This document shows, piece by piece, positions 23,875 to 32,776 of a DNA stretch of 36,142 bases. Positions within the stretch are counted from its first letter, which is position 1. Each line of letters begins with the position of its first letter. The notes beneath the pieces are model-generated. The model was given only the letters and a program-made list of their open reading frames with translations, had not been told where the DNA came from and did not search any database. The stretch is from positions 1 to 36,142 of the forward strand of contig CAVKQB010000017.1 in NCBI GenBank assembly GCA_963658575.1, given 5' to 3'. The position numbers were made by a program, and so were the translations under genes. The stretch is from W0P28-013 sp963658575 (GTDB lineage: Bacteria > Bacteroidota > Bacteroidia > Bacteroidales > Paludibacteraceae).

Positions 23875-25464
23875 TTATGCTTTCGCACTTTCAAACTTTT
23901 TGTTCATTTCCGACAGGGTTTCGAGGTCGATTTCGTCGTTCTGCTCGTCGATGAATTTGAATTCGAGCAGTCCGAGTTCGAACAGCGGCACCACTTTCAG
24001 TCGGCAGTGGTATTTCCAACGCCAGCGGCATGCTATCGAGCAGAGCCCTTTTTTGAGGTAGGCTCCGATGTAGGGGTGCACGCACAGCGTTATCTTGCCG
24101 AAATGAAAATCGTTGACGAGGCTGGCGAGTTGGTCTTCGATTTCGTCGACCAGCAGTATGGCGGGGCGCACTTTGCCGGTGCCGCCGCAGGTTGGGCAGA
24201 CCTCGTCGGTGCGAATGACTGTGGCTGGCCGCACGCGCTGCCGTGTGATTTGCATCAGGCAGAATTTGCTGAGCGGCAAAATGTTGTGGCGCGCACGGTC
24301 GTTGGCCATCAGTTTGGTCATGTGTTCGTACAACTTTTGGCGATTTTCGTTTTCGTTCATATCGATGAAATCGATAACGATGATGCCGCCCATGTCGCGC
24401 AGGCGCAGTTGCCGTGCTATTTCGTCGGCCGAAGCCATGTTCACCTCCAGCGCATTCTCTTCTTGCGACTGTGCGGCGCGTGTGCGTGTGCCGCTGTTCA
24501 CGTCGATGACGTGCATGGCTTCCGTTTGGTCGAATATAAGGTATGCGCCGCGTTTCACCGAAACGGTGCGTCCGAAGAGCGATTTCACCTGCCGCGCGAT
24601 GCCAAAACTTTCGAATATCGGCAATGCGTCGCGGTGCAACTTCACGATGTCGCTCTTGTCGGGCGCGATGGTTTTGACATAATCGGTGAGTTCTTGGAAT
24701 ACGGCTTTGTTATCGACGTAGATATGCTCGAAATCGTCGTCGAACAGGTCGCGCACGATGGCTGCCGCGCGGCTCAACTCCTCCGACAGCAGAGCGATGC
24801 CGTTCGATTTGTGCAGTCTGTCGATGGCGACCGCCCAGCGTTTGGTGATGGCTGCCAATTCGGCATCGAGTTCGGCCACGCGTTTGTCTTCGGCCACGGT
24901 GCGCATTATCAAGCCGCAGTTGGCGGGTTTGATGCTCTGCATCAGTTGGCGTAGCCGTGTGCGTTCGGTGTGCGATTTTATCTTTTGCGACACCGATATT
25001 TTGTCGCCAAAGGGCAGGAACACCATGTTGCGGCTGGCAAACGATATTTCGCCCGTCAAGCGCGGCCCTTTGGTCGAAATGGGTTCTTTGACGATTTGCA
25101 CCAATATGTAGTCGCCCGCCGTCAGCACATCTTTTATGTTGCCGTCACGGTTGAGTTCGGGCAGTTTTTCTATCTTGTCGGGCAGGCGTTTGCGGTTGCT
25201 CAATACCTGTTTCACGTAGGCGTTCATCGTCGGAAACTGGTCGCCGAGGTCGTGGTAGTGAACGAATGCTTCCTTGCTCGACCCGATATCGACAAACGCG
25301 GCGTTTAGCCCTTGCATCACGCGTTTCACGCGACCGAGATAGATGTTCCCTACGGCAAACGACGGTTTCAGCGTGTCTTTATGAATCTCGACAAGGTTCT
25401 TGTCCTCGAGCAGCGCAATGGTGATGACGTCGCCGTTCGCACTTATTACTAATTCTTTTTCCAC
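23875..25464 (-). CDS. rng: Ribonuclease G/E family endoribonuclease
   Basis: A 529-aa RNase G. It processes rRNA and decays mRNA by cutting single-stranded A/U-rich RNA near 5' monophosphates. The N-terminal region has an S1 RNA-binding fold (NIYLGRVKRVMQGLNAAFVDIG), followed by the DNase I-like catalytic region with the acidic metal ligands in DVNSGT and GGIIVIDFIDM, and the Zn-link Cys pair in CPTCGGTG. The C-terminal scaffold of RNase E is absent. GTG 25464 is preferred because it begins V-E-K-E-L-V-I, matching other Bacteroidota RNase G starts; an in-frame TTG at 25491 is the alternative. Confidence 0.92.
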   Translation of the reverse strand: MEKELVISANGDVITIALLEDKNLVEIHKDTLKPSFAVGNIYLGRVKRVMQGLNAAFVDIGSSKEAFVHYHDLGDQFPTMNAYVKQVLSNRKRLPDKIEKLPELNRDGNIKDVLTAGDYILVQIVKEPISTKGPRLTGEISFASRNMVFLPFGDKISVSQKIKSHTERTRLRQLMQSIKPANCGLIMRTVAEDKRVAELDAELAAITKRWAVAIDRLHKSNGIALLSEELSRAAAIVRDLFDDDFEHIYVDNKAVFQELTDYVKTIAPDKSDIVKLHRDALPIFESFGIARQVKSLFGRTVSVKRGAYLIFDQTEAMHVIDVNSGTRTRAAQSQEENALEVNMASADEIARQLRLRDMGGIIVIDFIDMNENENRQKLYEHMTKLMANDRARHNILPLSKFCLMQITRQRVRPATVIRTDEVCPTCGGTGKVRPAILLVDEIEDQLASLVNDFHFGKITLCVHPYIGAYLKKGLCSIACRWRWKYHCRLKVVPLFELGLLEFKFIDEQNDEIDLETLSEMNKKFESAKA

Positions 25465-25528
25465 GTTGTATCTGTTTTGTGTGTGCGGCAACGCCCGTTT
25501 GCGCTCCGCAGGTCATAAACAAAAAAAA

Positions 25529-25536
25529 CAAACTTA
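25529..25536 (-). promoter_or_regulatory. Possible -7 element upstream of rng
   Basis: TAAGTTTG on the minus strand, but no TTG at the -33 distance; weak. Confidence 0.3.
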
Positions 25537-25599
25537 AAGACGCTAACCGAATACCGAACTCTAAATTTGTTTTCTTTCTCTTCGAGGCAGACGTAAGGT

Positions 25600-25689
25600 C
25601 TATTTTTTCTTGTGTCTGTCCTTTCTTAAACGTTTTTTACGTTTGTGGGTGGACATTTTGTGCCTTTTGTGTTTTTTACCGTTTGGCAT
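25600..25689 (-). CDS. 29-aa basic COX24/mS38-like peptide (probable ribosomal protein)
   Basis: An intact 29-codon gene from ATG 25689-25687 to TAG 25602-25600, too short for ordinary gene finding. The peptide opens MPNGKKHKRHKMSTHKRKKR and ends LRKDRHKKK; 19 of 29 residues are Lys, Arg or His. It matches the AURKAIP1/COX24 C-terminal motif (HKMxTHKRKKRLRKxRHK) annotated in many Bacteroidota, which is related to mitochondrial small-subunit protein mS38 and to mycobacterial bS22. A small-subunit ribosome-binding role is therefore likely. It lies 36 bases after the HU stop with no promoter or terminator between, so it is probably on the HU transcript. Recognition is firm; the role is by homology. 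Confidence 0.85.
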   Translation of the reverse strand: MPNGKKHKRHKMSTHKRKKRLRKDRHKKK

Positions 25690-25725
25690 AATCGTTAGAA
25701 TTTAATGTAGAACAACTTAAATTCG

Positions 25726-26040
25726 TTATTTTAGTTTTTCAACGAATTCTTTCGAAGGTTTGAAAGCCGGAATGCTGTGCTCCGGAATGATGATGGTGGT
25801 GTTTTTCGAAATGTTGCGTGCCGTCTTTTGGGCGCGTGTTTTCACAACGAAACTGCCGAAACCTCTCAAATAAACATTGTGTTCCTTGGCCAATTCTTCC
25901 TTTCCTTGCTCGTGAAGACGCTTGCTCTCGCACAACGATGTTTTGACGAGTTCCACAAACGATTCCACCGTACGTTGCACGTCCTCTCTGCCGATGCCCG
26001 TGCTCTTGGCGATTTCGTTGATGATGTCTGCTTTAGTCAT
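25726..26040 (-). CDS. HU-family DNA-binding protein with an insertion
   Basis: A 104-aa HU/IHF protein, a nucleoid DNA-bending dimer. The start MTKADIINEIAKSTGI, the strand region VYLRGFGSFVVKTRAQKTARNISKN, and the DNA arm with its Pro (TTIIIPEHSIPAFKPSKEFVEKL) are standard Bacteroidota HU. Usual members are about 91 residues. The extra ~13 lie at about 37-52 (CESKRLHEQGKEELAKE), between helix 2 and the first strand, where most relatives have only 2-4 residues such as xGENVYL. It has its own promoter. Confidence 0.92.
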   Translation of the reverse strand: MTKADIINEIAKSTGIGREDVQRTVESFVELVKTSLCESKRLHEQGKEELAKEHNVYLRGFGSFVVKTRAQKTARNISKNTTIIIPEHSIPAFKPSKEFVEKLK

Positions 26041-26108
26041 GTCTGTAAAGTTTTTTTAGGTTATTTTTTCTCAAAGTTATTTTATTCCGAGTTCGCTTTT
26101 TCGGACTG

Positions 26109-26116
26109 CAAAGATA
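26109..26116 (-). promoter_or_regulatory. -7 element of the HU promoter
   Basis: TATCTTTG on the minus strand followed by CAGTCCG. A TTG lies 18 bases upstream (26137-26135). Leader about 62 nt. Confidence 0.65.
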
Positions 26117-26204
26117 CGAATTATTTTTGAATTACAACCGTTTAGCAAATTATTTTTTCAAATTCGATGTTTTTGCAAAAAAAATGCGGAACTTTGCCGA
26201 CGTT

Positions 26205-27266
26205 ATGAACGAGGCAACCGCTTTCAGAAAAATCGTGGCCGAATGGTACGCTGCCAACAAACGCGACCTGCCATGGCGACACACGCGCGACCCGTATCTG
26301 ATTTGGATTTCGGAGATTATCCTGCAACAGACGCAGGTGGCGCAAGGGCTCGACTATTACCGCCGTTTCGTGGCGCGTTTTCCCGATGTGCGCTCGCTGG
26401 CGGCCGCCTCGCCCGACGAGGTGCTGAAACTGTGGCAAGGACTCGGCTACTACAGCCGCGCACGGCATCTGCACGCCGCCGCCAAACTCGTAACGGAGCG
26501 TTTCGACGGCCATTTTCCCACCGCCTACGCCGATGTGCTTGCGCTCGAAGGAGTGGGACCATACACGGCGGCGGCCATCTGTTCGTTTGCTTTCGGACTG
26601 CCCTACGCCACGGTTGATGGCAATGTCTATCGTGTTTTGGCGCGCTATTTTGGCATCGATGTGCCAATCGACACGACGGCTGGACAAAAACAGTTTGCCG
26701 CGCTTGCGCAGTTGCTGCTCGACACGGCCAATCCTGGGCTGCACAATCAGGCGTTGATGGAGTTTGGTGCCTTGCAATGCACGCCCGCCGCGCCGCGTTG
26801 TGCCGACTGCCCGCTGGCCGACAGTTGCGCCGCATACGCTTCGGACAGCGTGGAGGCGTTGCCGCGCAAGCAGGGCAAAACGCATGTGCGCAACCGCTAT
26901 TTCAACTACATTTTTGCCGAGTTCGACGGCCAAACCTACCTGCATCGCCGCGCGGCCGACGACATTTGGCACGGGCTCTACGAATTTCCGCTGGTGGAAA
27001 CGCCCGAACAGTGTTCGGCGGAAGCGTTGCTCGCCTCCGATTTCGTTGCACAATCCATTGGCGGTCAGCAATTTACATTCGTTCGACAAACGCCTGTGCG
27101 CAAACATCTGTTGAGCCATCAGCATATTTTTGCGCGCTGTTTGGTGCTTCGGCTGTCGCAGGCCGCAAGTTTCGACGATTGCATCGTGGTGCCGTGCGCC
27201 CGTTTGTCCGACTATCCCATGTCGCGCCTGATGGAAAAGTTGCTTGCCGACATCTTCGCCGACTGA
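26205..27266 (+). CDS. mutY: A/G-specific adenine glycosylase
   Basis: A 353-aa MutY, which removes adenine opposite 8-oxoguanine in DNA. The catalytic Glu37 is in SEIILQQTQV (residues 36-45); the helix-hairpin-helix LEGVGPYTAAAI (114-125) is followed by catalytic Asp138 in VDGN. The 4Fe-4S cluster cysteines are at 192, 199, 202 and 208 (C-x6-C-x2-C-x5-C). A C-terminal MutT-like domain recognises 8-oxoG. ATG 26205 is chosen over upstream starts (26127, 26184) because it gives the family N-terminus; a GAACTTTG sequence 11 bases earlier is a near-match to a -7 element. It is divergent from HU. Confidence 0.95.
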   Translation: MNEATAFRKIVAEWYAANKRDLPWRHTRDPYLIWISEIILQQTQVAQGLDYYRRFVARFPDVRSLAAASPDEVLKLWQGLGYYSRARHLHAAAKLVTERFDGHFPTAYADVLALEGVGPYTAAAICSFAFGLPYATVDGNVYRVLARYFGIDVPIDTTAGQKQFAALAQLLLDTANPGLHNQALMEFGALQCTPAAPRCADCPLADSCAAYASDSVEALPRKQGKTHVRNRYFNYIFAEFDGQTYLHRRAADDIWHGLYEFPLVETPEQCSAEALLASDFVAQSIGGQQFTFVRQTPVRKHLLSHQHIFARCLVLRLSQAASFDDCIVVPCARLSDYPMSRLMEKLLADIFAD

Positions 27267-27299
27267 GCGAACGCGAAAACTAGACATAAATTTACGCAC

Positions 27300-27329
27300 A
27301 AAAAATCCCGTTTCTTTGCAGAAACGGGA
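27300..27329 (-). terminator. rplU-rpmA terminator
   Basis: Perfect 10-bp stem TCCCGTTTCT/AGAAACGGGA (27306-27315 and 27320-27329) with a TTGC loop (plus-strand reading). On the minus strand a run of six T follows. It is 28 bases beyond the rpmA stop codon. Confidence 0.88.
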
Positions 27330-27357
27330 CTCTTCCACTTCGAGTTTATGGACTCGA

Positions 27358-27618
27358 TTACGCCTCGATGGGAGTAACCGAAACATACGATTTGTCGTCG
27401 CGTTTTTTGCGGAACACCACGATACCGTCGACCAAGGCAAACAGCGTGTGGTCTTTGCCCATGCCTACGTTTTCGCCGGGGTTGTGGCGTGTGCCGCGTT
27501 GGCGCACGATGATGTTGCCTGCTTTTGCAAACTGGCCACCAAATATCTTCAATCCGAGTCGCTTGCTTTCCGACTCACGACCGTTCTTCGAACTACCTAC
27601 ACCTTTCTTATGTGCCAT
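27358..27618 (-). CDS. rpmA: 50S ribosomal protein L27
   Basis: An 86-aa bL27 with the usual MAHKKGVGSSKNGRESESKR start and GGQFAKAGNIIVRQRGTRHNPGENVGMGKDHTLFAL core. There is no N-terminal cleavable extension of the kind processed in Firmicutes. L27's N-terminus reaches the peptidyl-transferase centre. It is 20 bases downstream of rplU in the same transcript and is followed by a strong terminator. Confidence 0.97.
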   Translation of the reverse strand: MAHKKGVGSSKNGRESESKRLGLKIFGGQFAKAGNIIVRQRGTRHNPGENVGMGKDHTLFALVDGIVVFRKKRDDKSYVSVTPIEA

Positions 27619-27638
27619 TTTCTTCTAATTTTTAAGAG

Positions 27639-27953
27639 TTACGCAACAATTTCGTTAATCAAAATTTCCGTAAAGTTCTGACGGTGCCCGTTCAGTTTAC
27701 GATAGCCTTTGCGGCGGCGTTTGTGAAACACAAGCACTTTCTCGCCACGTACGTGCGACACAACTTCGGCAACAACTTTTGCGCCTTTTACGACCGGTGC
27801 GCCGACATTCACTTTGCCGTCGTTGTCGATGAGCAGCACTTTGTCGAACTCAATTTTCGAGCCGCGTTCGGCCTCTTCCATGCGGTGAACAAAGAGTTTT
27901 TGTCCCGCTTCTACCTTGAATTGCTGTCCAAGGATTTCTACAATTGCATACAT
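27639..27953 (-). CDS. rplU: 50S ribosomal protein L21
   Basis: A 104-aa bL21: the start MYAIVEILGQQFKVEAG, then IEFDKVLLI, GAPVVKGAKVVAEVVSHVRGEKV and the basic KRRRKGYRKLNGHRQNFT signature. It binds 23S rRNA. It is the first gene of the rplU-rpmA transcript, starting ~90 bases below its promoter. The leader contains a TGCCGA/TCGGCA hairpin (28015-27996 region), a place where r-protein autoregulation could act, though no known leader class was recognised. The promoter abuts the junction with foreign DNA at ~28126. Confidence 0.97.
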   Translation of the reverse strand: MYAIVEILGQQFKVEAGQKLFVHRMEEAERGSKIEFDKVLLIDNDGKVNVGAPVVKGAKVVAEVVSHVRGEKVLVFHKRRRKGYRKLNGHRQNFTEILINEIVA

Positions 27954-28049
27954 TTTTACATTGTACTTTTTAGTTAGATCGGGGGGCGAGATGCCGAAAA
28001 TCGCTATCGGCAGCGCTACTTACGATTAGCCCCTTTACGAATCGGACTG

Positions 28050-28079
28050 CAAAAGTACTACATTTTTTTTATCCGACAA
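28050..28079 (-). promoter_or_regulatory. rplU promoter
   Basis: Minus strand TTG (28079-28077), 19-bp spacer, TACTTTTG (28057-28050), then CAGTCCGATTCG. Confidence 0.75.
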
Positions 28080-28298
28080 AATTTTATCGAGAAAAGTTGC
28101 AGTGCATTTGCAAAAAGACGATAAAAATCGCCTCCCACAACGGCAACTGCTTCATCAGTTCCACGCCACGCTTCCATAGTTCGGGGTTGGCACGCTGGCA
28201 CGCCGTGTCCCACAGGTGCGTGTACTCGTGGATAGGCGTGTTCGGGTTCAAGCCACGAGCGGTAAGGTAGATTTTGCCGTTGCGGACATAGCCGTAAA

Positions 28299-28544
28299 CT
28301 ACGCCGTCGGGGGTGCGTAACAACTCCGCATCATTTCCATTAGGTCTTGGTTGCCCGTCAGTTCTGCCGTTTTCCAAAACACCTGCTGCTCCGTCGGATT
28401 GTTTTCCCGAATGTACGTTATCAACTCCTGCATTTCTGCCTCCATATTTTGGAGAGCCAACATCGGGAACATTCTGGCTCCCTTGTCCGCTATCGTTTGA
28501 TTGAGCAACTGAACGAGTTGCAGTTCCGTCTTCGTTAGTATCAT
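28299..28544 (-). CDS. Possible 81-aa gene overprinted inside the polyvalent gene
   Basis: An ATG-initiated 81-codon frame in a different register of the same strand. Its product (start MILTKTELQLVQLLNQTIAD, end RSCYAPPTA) has ordinary helical, amphipathic composition, whereas the main frame over the same bases encodes a low-complexity G/N/D/S/Q linker. That contrast suggests the short frame may be the older or selected one. No Shine-Dalgarno is present, but a promoter-like element (28752-28782) lies ~200 bases upstream. No family is recognised. Confidence 0.35.
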   Translation of the reverse strand: MILTKTELQLVQLLNQTIADKGARMFPMLALQNMEAEMQELITYIRENNPTEQQVFWKTAELTGNQDLMEMMRSCYAPPTA

Positions 28545-28751
28545 TGTAGAATAATTTGGTTAGTTGAGTTATACGGTCTTCGTTGCCAACGATAGGTATG
28601 GCATATTGATGTTTGCTGCCATTGAATATATGGAAGTATTTGGCAGAATACACACCATACGATGTCCCCTCTTCTGCGTGGTCTTGCACCCTTGCAAAGA
28701 GGGCTTGGTGAGCAACGGCAAGTTCTTCTTTTGGAACTTTGCTTGTCGGAA

Positions 28752-28782
28752 CGAAAGTAGTACTTTTTTGCGAGTTGGCAAA
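28752..28782 (-). promoter_or_regulatory. In-frame promoter-like element (a) in the polyvalent gene
   Basis: Coding strand TTTG (28782-28779), 19-bp spacer, TACTTTCG (28759-28752). It encodes the linker residues ANSQKSTTFVP. The -7 departs from consensus by one base. Confidence 0.45.
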
Positions 28783-31505
28783 GGCTACCTCGTCATTTTG
28801 CAGATTGAGTACTTGCTCTGCTTCTTCATCGCTGACTTGCTCGACCTCAATGCCTGCCTTTTCGAGCATATCGAGTACGGCTTGGGTGGCAGCACTCTGT
28901 GCTGGGGTGGCGGCGGTGCGGTTCTCGCTGCCGATGCTGAAACGCGGGTCGCTCTGCATATCGGCAAGACGCTGGCGCAGGTCGGCAAGTTCCGCCTCTT
29001 CTTCGGGCGTTGCCATCTCGTAGTCCACTTTCTCCTCAAGGAACTCGATGCGCTGGCGCACGGCTTCGGGGTCGTTCCGCAGGGCTTCGTCGCTCTGCCT
29101 GCTCTGCCCCTTGTCTTTACCGCCGAGTTGGTTCTCGAACTCCGCCTCTTGCTGGCGCAGGAACGCCTCGTCGGCTTCGTCGTCGGCACGCTCGTTCTCA
29201 CGCTCACGCTCGTAGTCGTCCAACTCCTCCTCGTCTGCCACCTCTTGCTTCTCCTGCCCACGCTTCGTCGGCTTCGGCTGCTCTTCGACAACCTCTTCAT
29301 CGACAGGCTCTTCGGTGAGTTTCGTTTCGTCGGTTGCTTCGTTGGTCTCGTCGATAGGCTCTTGGGTTTTCTCTTCGGCTAACTCCAGCCCCAACTCCGC
29401 CATACCGTCCTTGATATGCTGTGTGGTCTTCGCCTCCTGCTCGGCAGCGAGTATGGCTTCGAGCGTCTTCGCACTCGTCTTGGGCGATATAGCCGTAGTC
29501 TTTTTGCCACTGCCCGACTCTATCTGTATGCGCTTGGAGTAGATAACCTGATTGGCTCCCTCGTTGAGCATCTGCTTGACGGTGGTAGCCAAGTCGGCAC
29601 TCTCCTCCAACGTCGTCTCCGCACCCAATTGGGTGATGGTGTGCTGGCGTGAATACTCCTCGTTGATGAGTTTGCGCTCCTTGCCTGTGCTGGTCAAGTA
29701 CTCGAACAGCGTAATAGGTTTTCCTTTGTAGGTGAAGTCGGGGATAGCGGTATTCTTTAGGTACTCCGCTATGCTGCCGTGCTTGTCGAGCAGGGCTTGC
29801 GCCAAACGGTCGCGTTCGTTAGCCTGTTTCGCGTCCTCCTCTGCTTTCTTGGCGGCTTTCTCCTCTGCTTTCTTCTTGCGCTCCTCCTCTTTCTTCTCGC
29901 GCTCCTCCTCTTTCTTTTTCTTCTTCTCGGCATCTCTCTCCTTGCGCTTGGCAATGCGGTCTCGCAACCCCTCTTCCGAGTTCTTCTTACCGCCCTCGCG
30001 CTGTTTGTCGTTCTCCTCCTGCACAGCAAATGCCTGCACAGGCGATGCTACCATGTGGCGACGACGTTCTGGTATCTCGGTGGTGAACTCACGAGCCGCC
30101 TCTGTGCGCGCTGCCTTTGACATCGACACAAACTTCTCTTCGGCGCGTGCGTTTATCTCGCTCAACACGTCCCACACTACTTGGTTGTTCTCGACCTCTG
30201 CCAATTTCTCATCGACGTAGGTCTGTATGCCGTTCCAGCGGGTCTCGCCGCTCTTGTCCTTACTGCCAATACGTTTGTCGGCAGCGAGGAACATACCACG
30301 TACAAACACGGCGGCACGCTCCAACAACTCGTTGCGGTCGCCCTGCCACTGCTTGCCCGTGTCGGATTCGTAGTCGGCTATGGCTTGGTCGATGATGTCC
30401 TCTACCTCCTGCTGCAACGTTGTGTAGCCGTCGCTGATGGGCTGGGCAGACAACACAAAGTCGGCGGACAAAGCCTTTTTGTCCTCCGACTTATTGTACG
30501 CGCTTGCAACGCGCCCCTTTATCGTTTCAGGGGTTACAGTTGTTGACGGAATGTTACCTTTATCTTCCGTGTGGTAGGCTGGCTTTCCTTTGAGGTCGGC
30601 GTAGTCTTTTCTGATTCCTTTGTCTTTTCGTTCATTTTCACCTTTCTTTTTTATGAAGAATTCTCTTCCTTTCGCTTCGTAGTATGTAGAATAGTTGGTG
30701 CGGCGTTCTATAGCCCCGGACCATACACGACCCTGCCCGTTGCCAGCCAACGCGCTTTCTGCTCTTGGTAGCGTGGAGAGTTGACCCATCTCAACAACTC
30801 TTCGTGCGTCATGTAATGTGGTTTTGGCATCGCCATTGTTGAAGCCGTCTAATAAGTAAATTGCTAATGCGTTGAAATCATCGTTGCTGTAGTTGGAGAA
30901 GTTGCTTGTCGAGATTTCGTCGGTGGTTATCGTCAAGCCGAGTTTCAGGCTGCTGAACATATCGGTCAGTTGTGCCTGTTCGGTGCGACTGAGCGGGCGG
31001 TCGAGTTTCACACGCACCTGCGCGGCAGAGTCGTGTTCGCCTGTGGCGTTTTCGGGCGTTTCGTCGGGGTAGTTTACTATGAAACTGTCCTGACGCGTAA
31101 CTTCGGCTATCGATGCCATTGCGGCTCGGTAGGCTTCTTCGGCACCTGCTTCTACTTCGGCTTCTACCTCAAAGGTGTATTCTACCACCTCGCCGTTTGT
31201 CGATGTGTAAACGCCTATGCCAGCCTTTGTCGTTACGTTGCTCACTCCCTCGATGCCCTCAAGTGCGGCGGACACCATAGCGTCCATCTGCTCTTTGCGG
31301 CGTTGCTCTATCTCGTCCATTGCTGCTTCGGCGGCTTGGCGTTCTTCGTCGCTGATGTCGTCGCGCCGCAATGTTTCGAGGGCGTGCTTGTATTCCAACC
31401 TGTCTTTCTCGTTGAGGTCGCCCAAACGGTTTCGACCTCCATCTTCCCCAGCATTCTGAGTGATGTTCACTCGCAGACGACGTTTCGTTACCTCGTCTGC
31501 TGGTG

Positions 31506-31537
31506 CAAAGGTACTACCTTTTTCGTCGCCCTCCAAA
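31506..31537 (-). promoter_or_regulatory. In-frame promoter-like element (b) in the polyvalent gene
   Basis: Coding strand TTTG (31537-31534), 20-bp spacer, TACCTTTG (31513-31506), a full match to the consensus. It encodes linker residues EGDEKGSTFAP. The -7 is embedded in AAAGGTA-C-TACCTTT, a perfect palindrome. Confidence 0.5.
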
Positions 31538-32664
31538 TTTTCCGACACTTTTTTTGCCTGCGGCGTGTCGTTTCTTGTGGTGGACGCTGCTGGTAGTGGC
31601 TCGCCGCTGTCCGACGACCATACCTGCACGGGCTCCTCACCAATGCCTACTTCGTTGCTTTTCCATTCTGCTCTCTCAAAGACTCCCTTTCGTCCAAGAT
31701 TTTCATTACCCTTTCCATCTGCTCCCAGTCGGTCGGTCTCTCCTCGTCCGCCAGCATTAGTTTGTCCTGCGGGCATAGCCAATTCAGGTCTCTCATTTTT
31801 AGCCTCCTCTAAGTTTTTATTTGAATACTTGGTAAATGTTTTTTCTGCCTTATCTCCTATACTTTTAAGATACGACAGTGAGAGATACCGTCCTGTTTCG
31901 GCAAAGCGTGCCGATGCACGCATGATACTGCTCGCTTCACTTACCTCGTTGTAGTATAGTTCCACGTCATAGCCTGCCTCTTTCAACGGCAGCACTATCT
32001 CAGCAATCATCTTCTCACTACCTATCTTTGGTATTACGACGTTCTCACCACGCCGCATCGCTTTTTTCAAAGCGTATTCCATTACCTTACTGCTGGCTTC
32101 CTGCACATAGCCTGCTCCGTAGCCGTTATCGAATCCATCGAGCCACGGTTTCACTGTATCGCTATCGATGATACGTGCGTGGTGCTTTGCCGAGAGCGGC
32201 TCGGCGAAGACACTACTCTTGCCGCCAGCAGGGCGACCTATCACGATGAACGCTTTTTTGCCACGTTCTACTCTACCACTGTAGTCGTCCTCGCCGTTAC
32301 GTTTTTTCTTCTTGCCGTTAGGTAGATATACCAGCGAGCCGTGCTCGTCATCAAGCAATCGCTCTGTGTAGTCCGCTATTTGCTCATCGGTCAGTTCGAG
32401 GCTCTCTCCGTTACGAGCGTCTATCTTGGCTTGCGCTGCTTGTATATACGGGTCTTGCATCAACACCTCTGCAGGTATTACCGCTCCTGCTCTCGACGCA
32501 TACGATATGTAAGCGCACTCAGGTATCTTGCAGGGTTCGTTGCTGGCTTTCGTAAGTTCGGCAAAGAACGTTTTCGCCTGAGGCGAGGTGTAAGTCGTGT
32601 AGTCGTCCGCATTGCAGACAAGTGTTCTGCCGTCAGGCAGTCTATACTCCCTCTCGTTTGGCTG

Positions 32665-32695
32665 TAAAGGTACAACTTTTTTTTCGTTTGGCAAA
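32665..32695 (-). promoter_or_regulatory. In-frame promoter-like element (c) in the polyvalent gene
   Basis: Coding strand TTTG (32695-32692), 19-bp spacer, TACCTTTA (32672-32665). The GTTGTACCTTT text equals that of the chromosomal rplS promoter. It encodes linker residues LPNEKKVVPLQ. Confidence 0.5.
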
Positions 32696-32776
32696 GAGTT
32701 TTCTATTTTTTCTGCCGCCTGCGGCTGCACTTTCTGCTCGGTTTGTTGAGCAGGCTGTGGCGTTTGCTGCGTTGCA

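Noticed and set aside
26142..27440. 432-aa minus-strand open frame opposite mutY
   Set aside because: mutY has full catalytic and Fe-S motifs; the antisense product has no recognisable domain.
28564..29382. 272-aa plus-strand Leu/Val-rich frame in the mobile region
   Set aside because: Antisense of E/R/K/D-rich polyvalent sequence, which always yields hydrophobic Leu/Phe-rich complement frames; not a membrane protein.
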